Below, one piece after another: positions 51,717-60,764 of a stretch of DNA of 64,000 bases. Every line of letters starts with the position of its first letter. The stretch's first letter is position 1. The notes under the pieces are model-generated. The model had not been told where the DNA came from and did not search any database. It saw nothing but the letters and a program-made list of their open reading frames with translations. The DNA is from Kribbella rubisoli. GTDB lineage: Bacteria > Actinomycetota > Actinomycetes > Propionibacteriales > Kribbellaceae. The position numbers and the translations under genes are program-made. The stretch is taken from positions 62,001 to 126,000 of the forward strand of contig NZ_SHKR01000016.1 of assembly GCF_004217145.1 (NCBI RefSeq), written 5' to 3'.

Positions 51717-51817
51717 GGCGGAACTCCTGCGGCACCTTCGGGCGAGCGGTGCTCCGGCGTACCGGCGACGCTGCCGGCCGGGATGCACCCGAATGGAAGG
51801 AACCTAGGAACGCCGTG

Positions 51818-52219
51818 TTACCTGCGTGTTGCCGAACCAATACGTTCGTGTATTTCCATCTGGAAGTAATCCGGGAGCTCGGCCTCGAGGGCGTGTTGCG
51901 CGGTGCCGAGGCGGTCGGCGACGGTCGCGCCGACGGGGGAGAGGGCGGTGACGATCCGCCGCTTGTCGTCCGGGTGCACGCGGCGCAGGACGAGTCCGCG
52001 CTCTACCAGCTTGTCGACGTGCCGGGTCAGGCTCGCGGCCGGCAGTACGGCGGACTCCGCGAGCAGCGACATCGGCTGGCCGGGCTCCTCGTGCAGCGCG
52101 GCCATGATCCGCCACTGCTCGATCGTCAGCCCGAACTCGTCCAGCAGCGGTTGCAGGCCGAGCTCGATCTCCCGCTCGACCCGCTTCAGCAGCAGGAGCA
52201 GGCTCGACGCCATCCGCAC
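51818..52219 (-). CDS. MarR-family transcriptional regulator
   Basis: A 133-residue winged-helix regulator. EFGLTIEQWRIMAALHEEPG, LPAASLTRHVDKLVERGLVL and RVHPDDKRRIVTALS are the family helices and wing. The start is GTG 52219 or ATG 52213. It lies upstream of the NCS1 permease on the same strand (101-base gap) and is divergent from the binding-protein gene. It likely controls both. Confidence 0.92.
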   Translation of the reverse strand: MRMASSLLLLLKRVEREIELGLQPLLDEFGLTIEQWRIMAALHEEPGQPMSLLAESAVLPAASLTRHVDKLVERGLVLRRVHPDDKRRIVTALSPVGATVADRLGTAQHALEAELPDYFQMEIHERIGSATRR

Positions 52220-52321
52220 CCCCTCCTCGGTTCAGGTGCTGGGAAATATAGCCGTTCGCTCGAAGTTGCGCCTCCGATTCGTTCACACTGGTCGCGCCCG
52301 TACGGCGACGAGGAGGTGATC

Positions 52322-53368
52322 GTGCGGCGTTCCGACGTACTGCCGGTCGCCTTCGTGGTGCCGCTGCAGGGGCCGACCGGGATCTATGGGCCATCCTGTC
52401 TTGCGTGCGGTCAGCTGGCTGTCGAGCAACTGAATGCGCGCAACGGCATCGCCGGACGCTGGGTCGAGCTGGTTCAGGTCGATGCCGGTCGTCCGTCTGA
52501 GATTGTCGCCGAGGAGGTCGGGCGACTGGTCGATTCCGGGCGGGTGGAGGCGGTGGCCGGGTGGCACATCTCCGCCGTCCGCGTGGCGCTGACGCGACGG
52601 ATCGGCGGGCGGGTGGTGTACGCGTTCGCCGCGATGCATGAGGGCGGCGACGATACGCCCGGGGTGTTCATGCTCGGCGAGCGTCCGGTCAACCAGTTGC
52701 TCCCGGCGGCGCGCTGGCTTCGTGAACATCACGGCGCCCGCCGATGGGTTGTCGTCGGCAACGACTACGTGTACCCGCGGGTGACCGGATCCGTCGCGCA
52801 GGAAGCCCTGGACATCGTCGAGTCGGCTTATGTTGCCCTCGGCACCTCCGATTTCACCGACGTGATCAACGGGCTCAAGGCAACCAAAGCGGACGGCGTG
52901 ATCATGTTGCTGATGGGACAGGACGCGGTCCACTTCAACCGGCAGTTCGCCCGCGCCGGGTTGAGCGAGGACCTTCTCCGCCTCAGCACCGCGATCGAGG
53001 AGAACACGCTGCTCGGCGCCGGGCCCGGTGCTAACCATGGTGTCTACGCGGCCGCGGCGTACTTCGACAGGCTGTCGACAGTGGAGAGCAACGAGTTCGC
53101 CCAGCAGTACTACGCCCGCTTCGGCGCCTTCGCCCCGGCCCTGAACGCGGTCGGTGAATCCTGCTACGAGGCCCTCCACTTCCTCGCCCGGCTAGGCGAG
53201 ATCACCGGCTCCGTCGAAATATCCGCCGCCCTCCCCACCGGCCACTTCTACGACAGTCCGCGCGGCCTCCTCCGGCTGGATGGCAACCTGGTCGACCAGG
53301 ATGTGTACCTCGCCGCCGCCGACGGTCTGGAGTTCCGAATCGAGGAACAGATCGCCCGCACCGGCTGA
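52322..53368 (+). CDS. Cytosolic periplasmic-binding-fold protein (AmiC/UrtA-like)
   Basis: A 348-residue type I periplasmic-binding-fold protein like the amide sensor AmiC and the urea/short-amide binders UrtA/FmdD. LPVAFVVPLQGPTGIYGPSC opens the first lobe; AVEQLNARNGIAGRWVELV and GGRVVYAFAAMHEGGDDTP follow. There is no signal peptide and no ABC permease or ATPase beside it, so a ligand-sensing role in the cytosol is more likely than uptake. GTG 52322 has AGGAGG upstream. It is divergent from the MarR gene. Confidence 0.85.
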   Translation: MRRSDVLPVAFVVPLQGPTGIYGPSCLACGQLAVEQLNARNGIAGRWVELVQVDAGRPSEIVAEEVGRLVDSGRVEAVAGWHISAVRVALTRRIGGRVVYAFAAMHEGGDDTPGVFMLGERPVNQLLPAARWLREHHGARRWVVVGNDYVYPRVTGSVAQEALDIVESAYVALGTSDFTDVINGLKATKADGVIMLLMGQDAVHFNRQFARAGLSEDLLRLSTAIEENTLLGAGPGANHGVYAAAAYFDRLSTVESNEFAQQYYARFGAFAPALNAVGESCYEALHFLARLGEITGSVEISAALPTGHFYDSPRGLLRLDGNLVDQDVYLAAADGLEFRIEEQIARTG

Positions 53369-53420
53369 ACGTGAACGTGGAGTCGATGTATTTCTGGCGG
53401 CTGGAAGGGCTCTCTAGAAC

Positions 53421-54617
53421 GTGACGAGATCAGCGGTGGTGGTCGGTGGCGGCATTGTCGGACTGGCGGTGGCGCGTGCCCTGCAGCAGCGTGACCCCGG
53501 TACGCCGGTAGTCGTGCTCGAGAAGGAGCCGTCCGTCGCCGCGCATCAGACCGGGAACAACTCGGGTGTCGTGCACTCCGGCCTGTACTACCGGCCCGGC
53601 TCGCTCAAGGCGCGGTTCGCCGTGGCAGGCGGGGCGGCGCTGAAGGAGTACTGCGAGGAGAAGGGCATCCCGCTCGACGTACCCGGGAAGCTGGTCGTGG
53701 CCACGACCGAGGCGGAGCTGCCGCAGCTCGATCGCCTGTTCGGGATCGGCCAGGAGAACGGCGTACCGGTCCGGCGGCTGACCCTCGAAGAGGTCGCCGA
53801 GCGTGAACCGCACCTCCGCGTGAAGGGCGCGCTTGCTGTCGACTCCACCGGCCGCGTGGACTTCAAGCTGGTCGCCGCAGCCTTGGCCGACGACATCAGG
53901 GCCGCCGGAGGCGAGATCCGTACCGGGATCTCCGTGACCTCCGTCGAGAACGCCGGCTCCGTCGCCCGCGTGCGGACGACGGACGAGGTGATCGAGGCCG
54001 ATCGGGTCGCCGTCTGCGCCGGTCTGCACAGCGACCGCCTCGCGCGCGCCTCCGGGCTCGAGCCGGGCGTGCGCATCCTGCCGTTCCGCGGCGAGTTCAG
54101 CGAGATCGTTCCCGAGCGCGACTTCCTGGTGAAGGGCCTGGTCTACCCGGTGCCCGACCCCGACCTGCCGTTCCTCGGCGTCCACCTGACCCGCGGCATC
54201 GACGGCGGCGTCCACGTCGGCCCCAACGCCGTACCCGCGCTGTCCCGCGAGGGCTACAAGTGGTCGAAGATCGCTCCGAAGGACGTGTGGGAGGCCGCGA
54301 CGTACCGCGGCACCTGGCGCCTGGCCCGCCGGTACGCGCGTACCGGCGCGAAGGAGATCGTCCGCTCGCTCACCGGCCGCGCCCTCGTCCGCGAGGCCCG
54401 CCGCATGCTCCCCGAGCTCGAGGTCAAGGACGTACGCCGCTCCGGCGCCGGCGTCCGCGCCCAGGCCGTCACGCGCGACGGCAAACTCGTCGACGACTTC
54501 CTGTTCCTCCGCGACGGCCGCGCGCTGCACGTCCTCAACGCACCCTCACCCGCGGCGACGGCATGCCTCGTCATCGGCAACCGCATCGCCGAGGAGCTGT
54601 CCGCCGACCGAGCCTGA
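53421..54617 (+). CDS. lhgO: L-2-hydroxyglutarate oxidase
   Basis: A 398-residue FAD oxidoreductase that converts L-2-hydroxyglutarate to 2-oxoglutarate, a metabolite-repair step feeding the respiratory chain. The FAD motif GGGIVGLAVA is at 8-17, and GNNSGVVHSGLYYRPGSLKA is the LhgO hallmark. The end RRSGAGVRAQAV, then HVLNAPSPAATA, is typical. The start is GTG 53421. It appears to be a single gene. Confidence 0.93.
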   Translation: MTRSAVVVGGGIVGLAVARALQQRDPGTPVVVLEKEPSVAAHQTGNNSGVVHSGLYYRPGSLKARFAVAGGAALKEYCEEKGIPLDVPGKLVVATTEAELPQLDRLFGIGQENGVPVRRLTLEEVAEREPHLRVKGALAVDSTGRVDFKLVAAALADDIRAAGGEIRTGISVTSVENAGSVARVRTTDEVIEADRVAVCAGLHSDRLARASGLEPGVRILPFRGEFSEIVPERDFLVKGLVYPVPDPDLPFLGVHLTRGIDGGVHVGPNAVPALSREGYKWSKIAPKDVWEAATYRGTWRLARRYARTGAKEIVRSLTGRALVREARRMLPELEVKDVRRSGAGVRAQAVTRDGKLVDDFLFLRDGRALHVLNAPSPAATACLVIGNRIAEELSADRA

Positions 54618-54669
54618 ACGTCACGTCGGGGCAACAGCGGGGCAACGTTGAGCGGTCACGCTGGGTGGC

Positions 54670-55488
54670 ATGGATTCGTTGCGTACGACGCTCACCGGCG
54701 GGACAGCCTGTGACGTATGTGGGCGGCTGCCTCATCCCCGGCGGCTGCGGTTGACGTTGGCGAAGCTCGTGGCGATCGCGCCCGTGGAGCTGGCCCTGCA
54801 TGCGGTGGTGCTCGCCACGCATCCGCCGTACCTCGTGTCGGTTGCGGTGCTGGCGAGTGTGACGACGGCGCTCGTGATCTGGGTGGTGGAGCCGTCCACG
54901 ATGAGGCTGCTCAGGTCGTGGCTGCATGCTCCGAAAGTTCGTCCCCGGCAGGGGATCGGTACGTTGTGGCGGATCCGCGTGACGCTCAACGATCGAGCGG
55001 GTTCGCTGGAGAACATCACCCGCCGGCTCGCCGAGCTGGATGCCAACATCCTCGGCCTCCACGTTCACCCGATCGACGACGGCGTACGGGACGAGCTGGT
55101 CGTCTCGACGCCCGACACCATCACCGCGACCGATCTCGAGACCGCCTTCGCCAAGGGCGGTGGACGCAGTACTCACGTCTGGCCGACGACCGCGCTGGCG
55201 CTCGTCGACGGCCAGACCAAAGCGCTGAGCCTGTCGGCACGCGTCGTCGCAGATCCCGCCGAACTCCCGCACGCGGTCGCCGAACTGCTCGGCGCTCAGC
55301 TCGTCACGGACCGCGCAACCTTGGCGGGACAACTCGCGGGCGACATCCTGAAGGTGCCGTCACCCTGGACGGGTCTGTTCGCCTTCCACCGGCCAGGCGA
55401 GCCCTTCACGCCGGCCGAGTCGGCTCGCGCACACCGCCTGGCCGAGCTCGCTGAGGCGGCCCTCACGATCGCACCCGCCGGGCGCTAG
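54670..55488 (+). CDS. ACT-domain membrane protein
   Basis: A 272-residue protein. An N-terminal CDVCGRLPHP motif is followed by two hydrophobic segments (about 30-48 and 52-72). An ACT domain then begins at about residue 98 (WRIRVTLNDRAGSLENITRR) and runs to ELVVST. The rest contains a pair of alpha/beta repeats ending in a helical tail. ACT domains bind amino acids and regulate enzymes. Tethering to the membrane with no enzyme domain is unusual. The ligand and target are unknown. Confidence 0.82.
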   Translation: MDSLRTTLTGGTACDVCGRLPHPRRLRLTLAKLVAIAPVELALHAVVLATHPPYLVSVAVLASVTTALVIWVVEPSTMRLLRSWLHAPKVRPRQGIGTLWRIRVTLNDRAGSLENITRRLAELDANILGLHVHPIDDGVRDELVVSTPDTITATDLETAFAKGGGRSTHVWPTTALALVDGQTKALSLSARVVADPAELPHAVAELLGAQLVTDRATLAGQLAGDILKVPSPWTGLFAFHRPGEPFTPAESARAHRLAELAEAALTIAPAGR

Positions 55489-55497
55489 TTTCTGCAG

Positions 55498-55585
55498 CTC
55501 GACAGGATGTGTCGGGTTGTCAGGCCCGATTTGCCGTATGCGCAGGCGGGAGCCTGCTGGCATTGGACATATACGTCCTGTCGAG
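55498..55585. terminator. Nested hairpin between convergent ACT-protein and ackA genes
   Basis: CTCGACAGGA (55498-55507) pairs perfectly with TCCTGTCGAG (55576-55585). Inside lies a second perfect hairpin, GCAGGC-GGGA-GCCTGC (55542-55557). The structure fills the gap between the two convergent stops, so a two-way terminator is likely; a structured RNA is the alternative. Confidence 0.55.
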
Positions 55586-55611
55586 TTTGCACGGCGGCTG
55601 CGGCTTGGGCG

Positions 55612-56799
55612 TCAGCCTCGCTGGACGACGGTGAGGGCTTCGCGGGCGATCTGCCATTCCTCGTTGGTCGGGATGACGAGGACCGCGACCGGACTCTCGT
55701 CGGTGGAGGCAACGGTCTCGGACCCGGCATTGCGGTCCGGGTCGAGGTGGATGCCGAAGGCGTCCAATCCGCTCAGAGCGGCGGCGCGGACTTCGGCGGA
55801 ATGCTGGCCGACGCCGGCGGTGAAGACGATCGCGTCGACGGTCCCCAGTACGGCGTAGTACGCGCCGATGTACTTCTTGATCCGCTGGCAATAGATGTCG
55901 AACGCGAGTTGCGCCCGCTCGTCGCCGGCTGCCCGTCGTCGCGAGATCTCGCGGAAGTCGTTCGCGCCGGTGAGGCCCTTGAGGCCGGACGCCGAGTTGA
56001 GCGTGTGATCGGTCTCCTCGGCCGATCGTCCCGCGACCCGGGCGAGGAGTCCGTGGATCGCCGGATCGAGGTCGCCCGAGCGGGTGCCCATCACCAGCCC
56101 TTCCAGCGGCGTGAGACCCATCGACGTGTCCACGGACCGCCCGCCGCGGATCGCTGCGGCGGAGCAACCGTTGCCCAGGTGCAGCACGATCACGTTGACC
56201 TCGTCCGGCGAGTGGCCGAGCAGGCGGGCGGCCTCGGCCGACACGAACGAGTGCGACGTACCGTGGAACCCGTACCGGCGGATCCCGTACTTCTCCTGCC
56301 ACTCATAGGGCACCGCGTAGGTGTAGGCGTACGGCGGCAGCGTTTGGTGGAACGCGGTGTCGAACACGGCGACATGCGGCAGATCCGGCAGCAGTCGGCG
56401 CGCAACCTCGATGCCCTCGAGGTTGGCCGGATTGTGCAGCGGAGCGAGCGGCACGAGGTCCGTCACGGCCGCGATCAGCTCGTCGTCGACCAGCGCCGGC
56501 GCCGCGAACCGATCGCCACCATGCACGACCCGATGCCCGACCGCCACGATGTCCACGTCGGCAAGCGCCGGCCCTTGGGTTTCGAACGCCCGTACGGCGG
56601 CCTCGAGCGCAGCCTCGTGGTTGGCGATCGGCTGCTCGTCGTTCCACTCACCCTGCGGCCCGTGATGCACGTGGTGGCTGCGTTCCTCACCGATCTGCTC
56701 GACGAGCCCGGTCGCAGCGGCCTCGCCCGATGCAGAGTCGATGAGGCTGTACTTGAGCGAGGACGATCCGGCGTTGACGACCAGCACGTGCTCGGTCAT
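55612..56799 (-). CDS. ackA: Acetate kinase
   Basis: A 395-residue ASKHA-fold kinase, interconverting acetyl phosphate + ADP and acetate + ATP. The N-terminus VLVVNAGSSSLKYSLID, then GHRVVHGG, GFHGTSHSFV and HLGNGCSAAAIRGG are diagnostic, as is the C-terminal FTAGVGQHSAEVR. The ATG overlaps the pta stop by 4 bases, so the pair is translated together. Confidence 0.97.
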   Translation of the reverse strand: MTEHVLVVNAGSSSLKYSLIDSASGEAAATGLVEQIGEERSHHVHHGPQGEWNDEQPIANHEAALEAAVRAFETQGPALADVDIVAVGHRVVHGGDRFAAPALVDDELIAAVTDLVPLAPLHNPANLEGIEVARRLLPDLPHVAVFDTAFHQTLPPYAYTYAVPYEWQEKYGIRRYGFHGTSHSFVSAEAARLLGHSPDEVNVIVLHLGNGCSAAAIRGGRSVDTSMGLTPLEGLVMGTRSGDLDPAIHGLLARVAGRSAEETDHTLNSASGLKGLTGANDFREISRRRAAGDERAQLAFDIYCQRIKKYIGAYYAVLGTVDAIVFTAGVGQHSAEVRAAALSGLDAFGIHLDPDRNAGSETVASTDESPVAVLVIPTNEEWQIAREALTVVQRG

Positions 56800-58871
56800 G
56801 CGGCGCCGCCCTGCTGAGCCTGGATCGCAGTGATCGCGACCGTGTTGATGATGTCCCGCACGGTTGCCCCTCGCGACAAGTCGTTGACCGGTTTGCGCAA
56901 GCCTTGGAGGACCGGGCCGACCGCGACCGCGTTGGCCGAGCGCTGCACCGCCTTGTACGTGTTGTTGCCGGTGTTGAGGTCCGGGAAGATGAAGACCGTC
57001 GCGCGCCCGGCGACGGGGGAGTCCGGCAGCTTGGTGCGGGCCACCGCGCTGTCGATCGCGGCGTCGTACTGGATCGGTCCCTCGACCGGCAGTTGCGGCA
57101 TCCGTTCACGGACGATGTTCGTTGCCTTCGACACCTTTTCGACGTCGGTCCCGGTGCCGGAGCTGCCGGTGGAGTACGACAGCATCGCGACCCGCGCCTC
57201 GACCCCGAACGCGACCGCGGTCTCGGCGGACGAGATCGCGATATCCGCGAGCTGCTCGGCGTTCGGATCCGGGTTCACCGCGCAATCGCCGTACACGAGG
57301 ACGCGGTCCTGCAGGCACATGAAGAAGACCGACGAGACGACCGACGTGTCCGGGACGGTCTTGACCACCTCGAGCGCCGGCCGGATCGTGTGCGCGGTGG
57401 TGTGGACGGCGCCCGACACCATCCCGTCCGCGAGTCCCAGCTGGACCATCATCGTGCCGAAGTACGACACGTCGCGGACCAGCTCTCGCGCGCGGTCGAG
57501 GTCGACGCCACGATGCTGCCGCAGCCGGTGGTACTCCGCCGCGAACCGCTCGGTCAGCTCGCTGTGCTCCGGATTGACGACGGTCGCCGCGGACACGTCG
57601 ACACCGAGCGACGCGGCCTTCGCGCTGATCGTGGTCGCATCGCCGAGCAGCGTCAGGTCGGCGACGCCCCGCCGCAGCAGTACGTCGGCCGCCCGCAGGA
57701 TCCGCTCCTCCTTGCCCTCCGGCAGCACGATGTGCCGGCGGTCGGAGACGGCGCGATCGACCAGTTGATGCTCGAACATCAGCGGCGTCACCGCACTGCT
57801 CCGCGCGAGGGCGAGCTGGTCGAGCAGCGCCTGCCCGTCGACGTACCGGTCGAAGAGCGCGAGTGCGGTGTCGATCTTGCGCGGCGCGTCCTTGGTCAGC
57901 CGGCCGCGGACCGCGGTGAGCTTGGTCGAGACGGCCTGCGTACCGAGGTCGGTCTCGATGATCGGCAGCGTGACGCCGAGCCCCTCGATCAGGCGTTGCA
58001 CTTGCGGCGGCAGCTCGAACCCGCCGTTGAGGACGACGGTCGAGATCTGCGGGAAGTTGCGGGACGCATGCGCCATCAGTACGCCGAGGACGACCTCCGG
58101 CCGGTCGCCCGCCGTCACGACCGCGGCGCCCTCGAACAGCCGGTCGAGCACGTTCGGCATGGTCATGCCGGCGATCATCAGGCCGGTGACCTCGCGATTC
58201 AGCAGTTGCGGGTCACCGCTCACGAGCCGGCCGTCGATCGGGGCCAGCAGGTCGGCGACCAGCGGCTGGTTGAGCAGCGGCTCCTCCGGAATCGCGAACG
58301 CCGGAGCGCCGACGCCGTCCAGCGCGGCGACGAGCGGTCCTCCGTCGCTGGAGCGGTTGACGATCACCGCGAACAGCGAGCCGTGATTCGCGGCGAGCTC
58401 GGCCGCCGCCAGATCGGCGATCGTGCGTACGTCGTGCGGCGTCCGGGCGAAGCCGTTGAGCACCAGCAGGACCGGCGCGCCGAGGTTTGCCGCGATCTTG
58501 GCGTTGAACGAGAACTCGGTCGGGGTGCCGACATCGGTGTAGTCGCTGCCGACGACAACGACAGCATCGGCCCGCTCGGCGAGCGCGTGGTACCGCTGCA
58601 CGATGGTGTCGAGCGCGGCATCCGGGTCGCTGTGCACCTCTTCGTACGTGACCCCGACGCCGTCGTCGTACGAATGCGTGACCGCGTCCTGTGAGATCAG
58701 CAGGTCGAGCACGTAGTCGCGACCGCCGTGGGTCGCGGTGTCCGCGCGGACGATAGGCCGGAACACCGCCACCCGCCCGACCCGCCGCGACAGCTGATGA
58801 AGCACTCCGAGAGCCACCGTCGACTTCCCGGTCGTGCCCTCGACCGATGCGACGTACACGCTGCTGCCCAT
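56796..58871 (-). CDS. pta: Phosphate acetyltransferase (long, two-domain form)
   Basis: A 691-residue enzyme converting acetyl-CoA and phosphate to acetyl phosphate. The N-terminal ~350 residues are the P-loop-like and DRTGG regulatory part, starting VYVASVEGTTGKSTVALGVL. The C-terminal ~330 residues are the catalytic PTA_PTB domain with LPEGKEERILRAADVLLRRG and MLSYSTGSSGTG. With ackA it forms the acetate overflow or assimilation pathway. Confidence 0.96.
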   Translation of the reverse strand: MGSSVYVASVEGTTGKSTVALGVLHQLSRRVGRVAVFRPIVRADTATHGGRDYVLDLLISQDAVTHSYDDGVGVTYEEVHSDPDAALDTIVQRYHALAERADAVVVVGSDYTDVGTPTEFSFNAKIAANLGAPVLLVLNGFARTPHDVRTIADLAAAELAANHGSLFAVIVNRSSDGGPLVAALDGVGAPAFAIPEEPLLNQPLVADLLAPIDGRLVSGDPQLLNREVTGLMIAGMTMPNVLDRLFEGAAVVTAGDRPEVVLGVLMAHASRNFPQISTVVLNGGFELPPQVQRLIEGLGVTLPIIETDLGTQAVSTKLTAVRGRLTKDAPRKIDTALALFDRYVDGQALLDQLALARSSAVTPLMFEHQLVDRAVSDRRHIVLPEGKEERILRAADVLLRRGVADLTLLGDATTISAKAASLGVDVSAATVVNPEHSELTERFAAEYHRLRQHRGVDLDRARELVRDVSYFGTMMVQLGLADGMVSGAVHTTAHTIRPALEVVKTVPDTSVVSSVFFMCLQDRVLVYGDCAVNPDPNAEQLADIAISSAETAVAFGVEARVAMLSYSTGSSGTGTDVEKVSKATNIVRERMPQLPVEGPIQYDAAIDSAVARTKLPDSPVAGRATVFIFPDLNTGNNTYKAVQRSANAVAVGPVLQGLRKPVNDLSRGATVRDIINTVAITAIQAQQGGAA

Positions 58872-58883
58872 GGGTGAACCCTA

Positions 58884-59489
58884 CTAACGGGTCAAGGCGT
58901 GCAGATGGTCGATCATGGTGTCGACAGCGATCCGCAGCGGCGCGGGATCACGGCGTACCTGGCTCAGCAGCAGGCCGCCTTGCACGGCCGCCAGCATCGC
59001 GACGGCGAGGTCGGCCGGATCCGCGTCCGCGGCGAGCTCGCCACGCTCCCGCATCCGGACGAGGCCGTCGCGGATCAGCCCCTCCCACTGCTCGAAAGCG
59101 CCGGCGAGCTGGACCCGGGCGACCGGGTCGCTCTCGGACAGATCGCTGGCCAGCGAACCGAGGGGGCAGCCTCCGGCGCACTGCATGCCGGTCAGGATGC
59201 CGACCATCAGGTCCCGCCAGTTCGTCAGCGAGTCGATGGTGTCGAGGCTGCCCAGGCCGCTGTGCTGGATCTCCAGGACCTGCGCGGTCTGCTGCTCGAT
59301 GACGGCCGACACCAGGGCGTCCTTGCCGGGGAAGTAGTGGTAGAGCTGCGACGGGCTGACGCCGGCGGCGGCCTGGATGTCCTCGATCGTCGTGCGGGCG
59401 ACGCCCTGCTCGATCATCAGCCGTGCCGCGGCCGTGACGATCCGGTCGCGGGTCGCCTGGCCTTTCCTCGTCAGTCGCTGTGTCGTCAC
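58884..59489 (-). CDS. TetR-family regulator of the divergent SDR gene
   Basis: A 201-residue regulator starting at GTG 59489 (MTTQRLTRKGQATRDRIVTA). The helix-turn-helix is TTIEDIQAAAGVSPSQLYHY, then FPGKDALV. CAGGCPLGSLASDLSE in the ligand domain is shared with regulators of the electrophile-sensing TetR group, and its Cys pair may be the sensor. Two matching palindromes between it and the SDR are its likely operators. Confidence 0.92.
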   Translation of the reverse strand: MTTQRLTRKGQATRDRIVTAAARLMIEQGVARTTIEDIQAAAGVSPSQLYHYFPGKDALVSAVIEQQTAQVLEIQHSGLGSLDTIDSLTNWRDLMVGILTGMQCAGGCPLGSLASDLSESDPVARVQLAGAFEQWEGLIRDGLVRMRERGELAADADPADLAVAMLAAVQGGLLLSQVRRDPAPLRIAVDTMIDHLHALTR

Positions 59490-59507
59490 GCCTCGACGGT
59501 ACCGATT

Positions 59508-59559
59508 TTGGAGTTGATACTCCAATTTGCCCGGCGAACTATTGGAGCAATCACTCCAA
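59508..59559. promoter_or_regulatory. Two tandem TetR operators
   Basis: TTGGAGTTGATACTCCAA (59508-59525) is a palindrome with 7-bp arms and a 4-base centre. TTGGAGCAATCACTCCAA (59542-59559) has the same TTGGAG/CTCCAA arms. Their centres are 34 bases apart, in the divergent gap between the TetR and SDR genes. The repeated arms make operator function very likely. Confidence 0.8.
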
Positions 59560-59580
59560 CGACCTGGATGGGGAACGGAT

Positions 59581-60330
59581 ATGACGCAGGACTTCGCCGG
59601 CCGGACAGCGCTCGTGACCGGTGGCAACAGTGGGATCGGCCGGGCCGTGGCCGACCAGCTCGCACGACGCGGCGCGCACGTCGTGATCAGCGGGCGGGAC
59701 GTCGCGCGCGGTACGAAGGCGGTCGAGGAGATCCGGGGCGAGGGCGGTACGGCGGACTTCGTCCGGGCCGATCTGGCCCAGCTGGACGAGGTGCGGTCGC
59801 TGGCGAAGCAGGCGATCGAGCTCGGCGGCGGGCACGTCGACGTACTGGTCAACAACGCGGGGATCTTCCCGTTCGGGCCGACGGCCGAGGTGGCGGACAG
59901 CGACTTCGACGCGGTGTACGCCGTGAACGTGCGCGCGCCGTTCTACCTGGTCGCCGAGCTCGCTCCGTTGATGGCGGCCCGGGGATCCGGCGCGATCGTC
60001 AACGTCACCACGATGGTCGCGTACTTCGGGATGGCGGGCATGGCGGCGTACGGCTCGAGCAAGGCGGCCGTGGAGCTGCTGACGAGGGCCTGGGCGGCCG
60101 AGTTCGGCGCGGCCGGGGTCCGGGTGAACGCCGTCAGCCCCGGACCGACGCGTACCGAGGGCACCGCGGTGATGGGTGAGAATCTCGACGGTCTGGCCGG
60201 GACGACCCCGCTGCAGCGAGTGGGCCGGCCGGAGGAGGTTGCCGCCGGCATCGTGTTCCTGGCGTCCGACGACGCATCGCTGATCCACGGCGCGACGCTG
60301 CCGGTCGACGGCGGACGCCTGGCGGTCTGA
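59581..60330 (+). CDS. Short-chain dehydrogenase/reductase
   Basis: A 249-residue classical SDR. TGGNSGIG is at 13-20, NNAG at 91-94, and the catalytic YGSSK (Tyr157, Lys161) at 157-161; the C-terminal VDGGRLAV end is normal. ATG 59581 is used; the frame extends upstream only through the operator. It is controlled by the divergent TetR regulator, probably induced by a reactive carbonyl or quinone. The substrate is unknown. Confidence 0.93.
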   Translation: MTQDFAGRTALVTGGNSGIGRAVADQLARRGAHVVISGRDVARGTKAVEEIRGEGGTADFVRADLAQLDEVRSLAKQAIELGGGHVDVLVNNAGIFPFGPTAEVADSDFDAVYAVNVRAPFYLVAELAPLMAARGSGAIVNVTTMVAYFGMAGMAAYGSSKAAVELLTRAWAAEFGAAGVRVNAVSPGPTRTEGTAVMGENLDGLAGTTPLQRVGRPEEVAAGIVFLASDDASLIHGATLPVDGGRLAV

Positions 60331-60395
60331 CGAGCGTCACGATCGTTCCCCCGGGAGTTACGCAGTACGGGTAACTACTACCTGAGGAGGGCATC

Positions 60396-60764
60396 ATGCC
60401 GAGTGCGAGCCTGGCCGCTACACCGGTGGCCGTCGAGATTCCCGAGCTGATCGGGCGGTACGCCGCGGTGGGTGACTACACCGTCGCGTTCGAGAGCTTC
60501 CCGCAGGACGTCGACCCGGCGCCGTACTTCGTCGGGCTGCCCGACGACCGGTGCCAGTGTCCGCACTGGGGTGTCGTGCAAACGGGCGAGATCACGTTCC
60601 GGTGGGCCGATCACAGCGAGACGTTCCGGGCCGGCGACGCGTACTACGCCGGTCCGGGACACCTGCCGATGATGATCGCCGGGACCGCCGTCGTCGAGTT
60701 CAGCCCGACCGCCGAGCTGGACAAGACGATGGCGGTCGTCGGCGCCAACCTGGAGAAGGTATGA
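60396..60764 (+). CDS. Cupin-domain protein
   Basis: A 122-residue single-domain cupin. The barrel motifs are CPHWGVVQTGEITFRWAD and RAGDAYYAGPGHLPMM; the metal-binding His pattern is incomplete (one His in each motif). Its ATG at 60396 follows GAGGAGG. It overlaps the SnoaL-like gene by 4 bases and lies 65 bases after the SDR, perhaps in the same transcript. Confidence 0.82.
   Translation: MPSASLAATPVAVEIPELIGRYAAVGDYTVAFESFPQDVDPAPYFVGLPDDRCQCPHWGVVQTGEITFRWADHSETFRAGDAYYAGPGHLPMMIAGTAVVEFSPTAELDKTMAVVGANLEKV

Noticed and set aside
51846..51866. TTCCATCTGGAA palindrome as a MarR operator
   Set aside because: It lies within the 3' coding part of the MarR gene and is explained by its codons.
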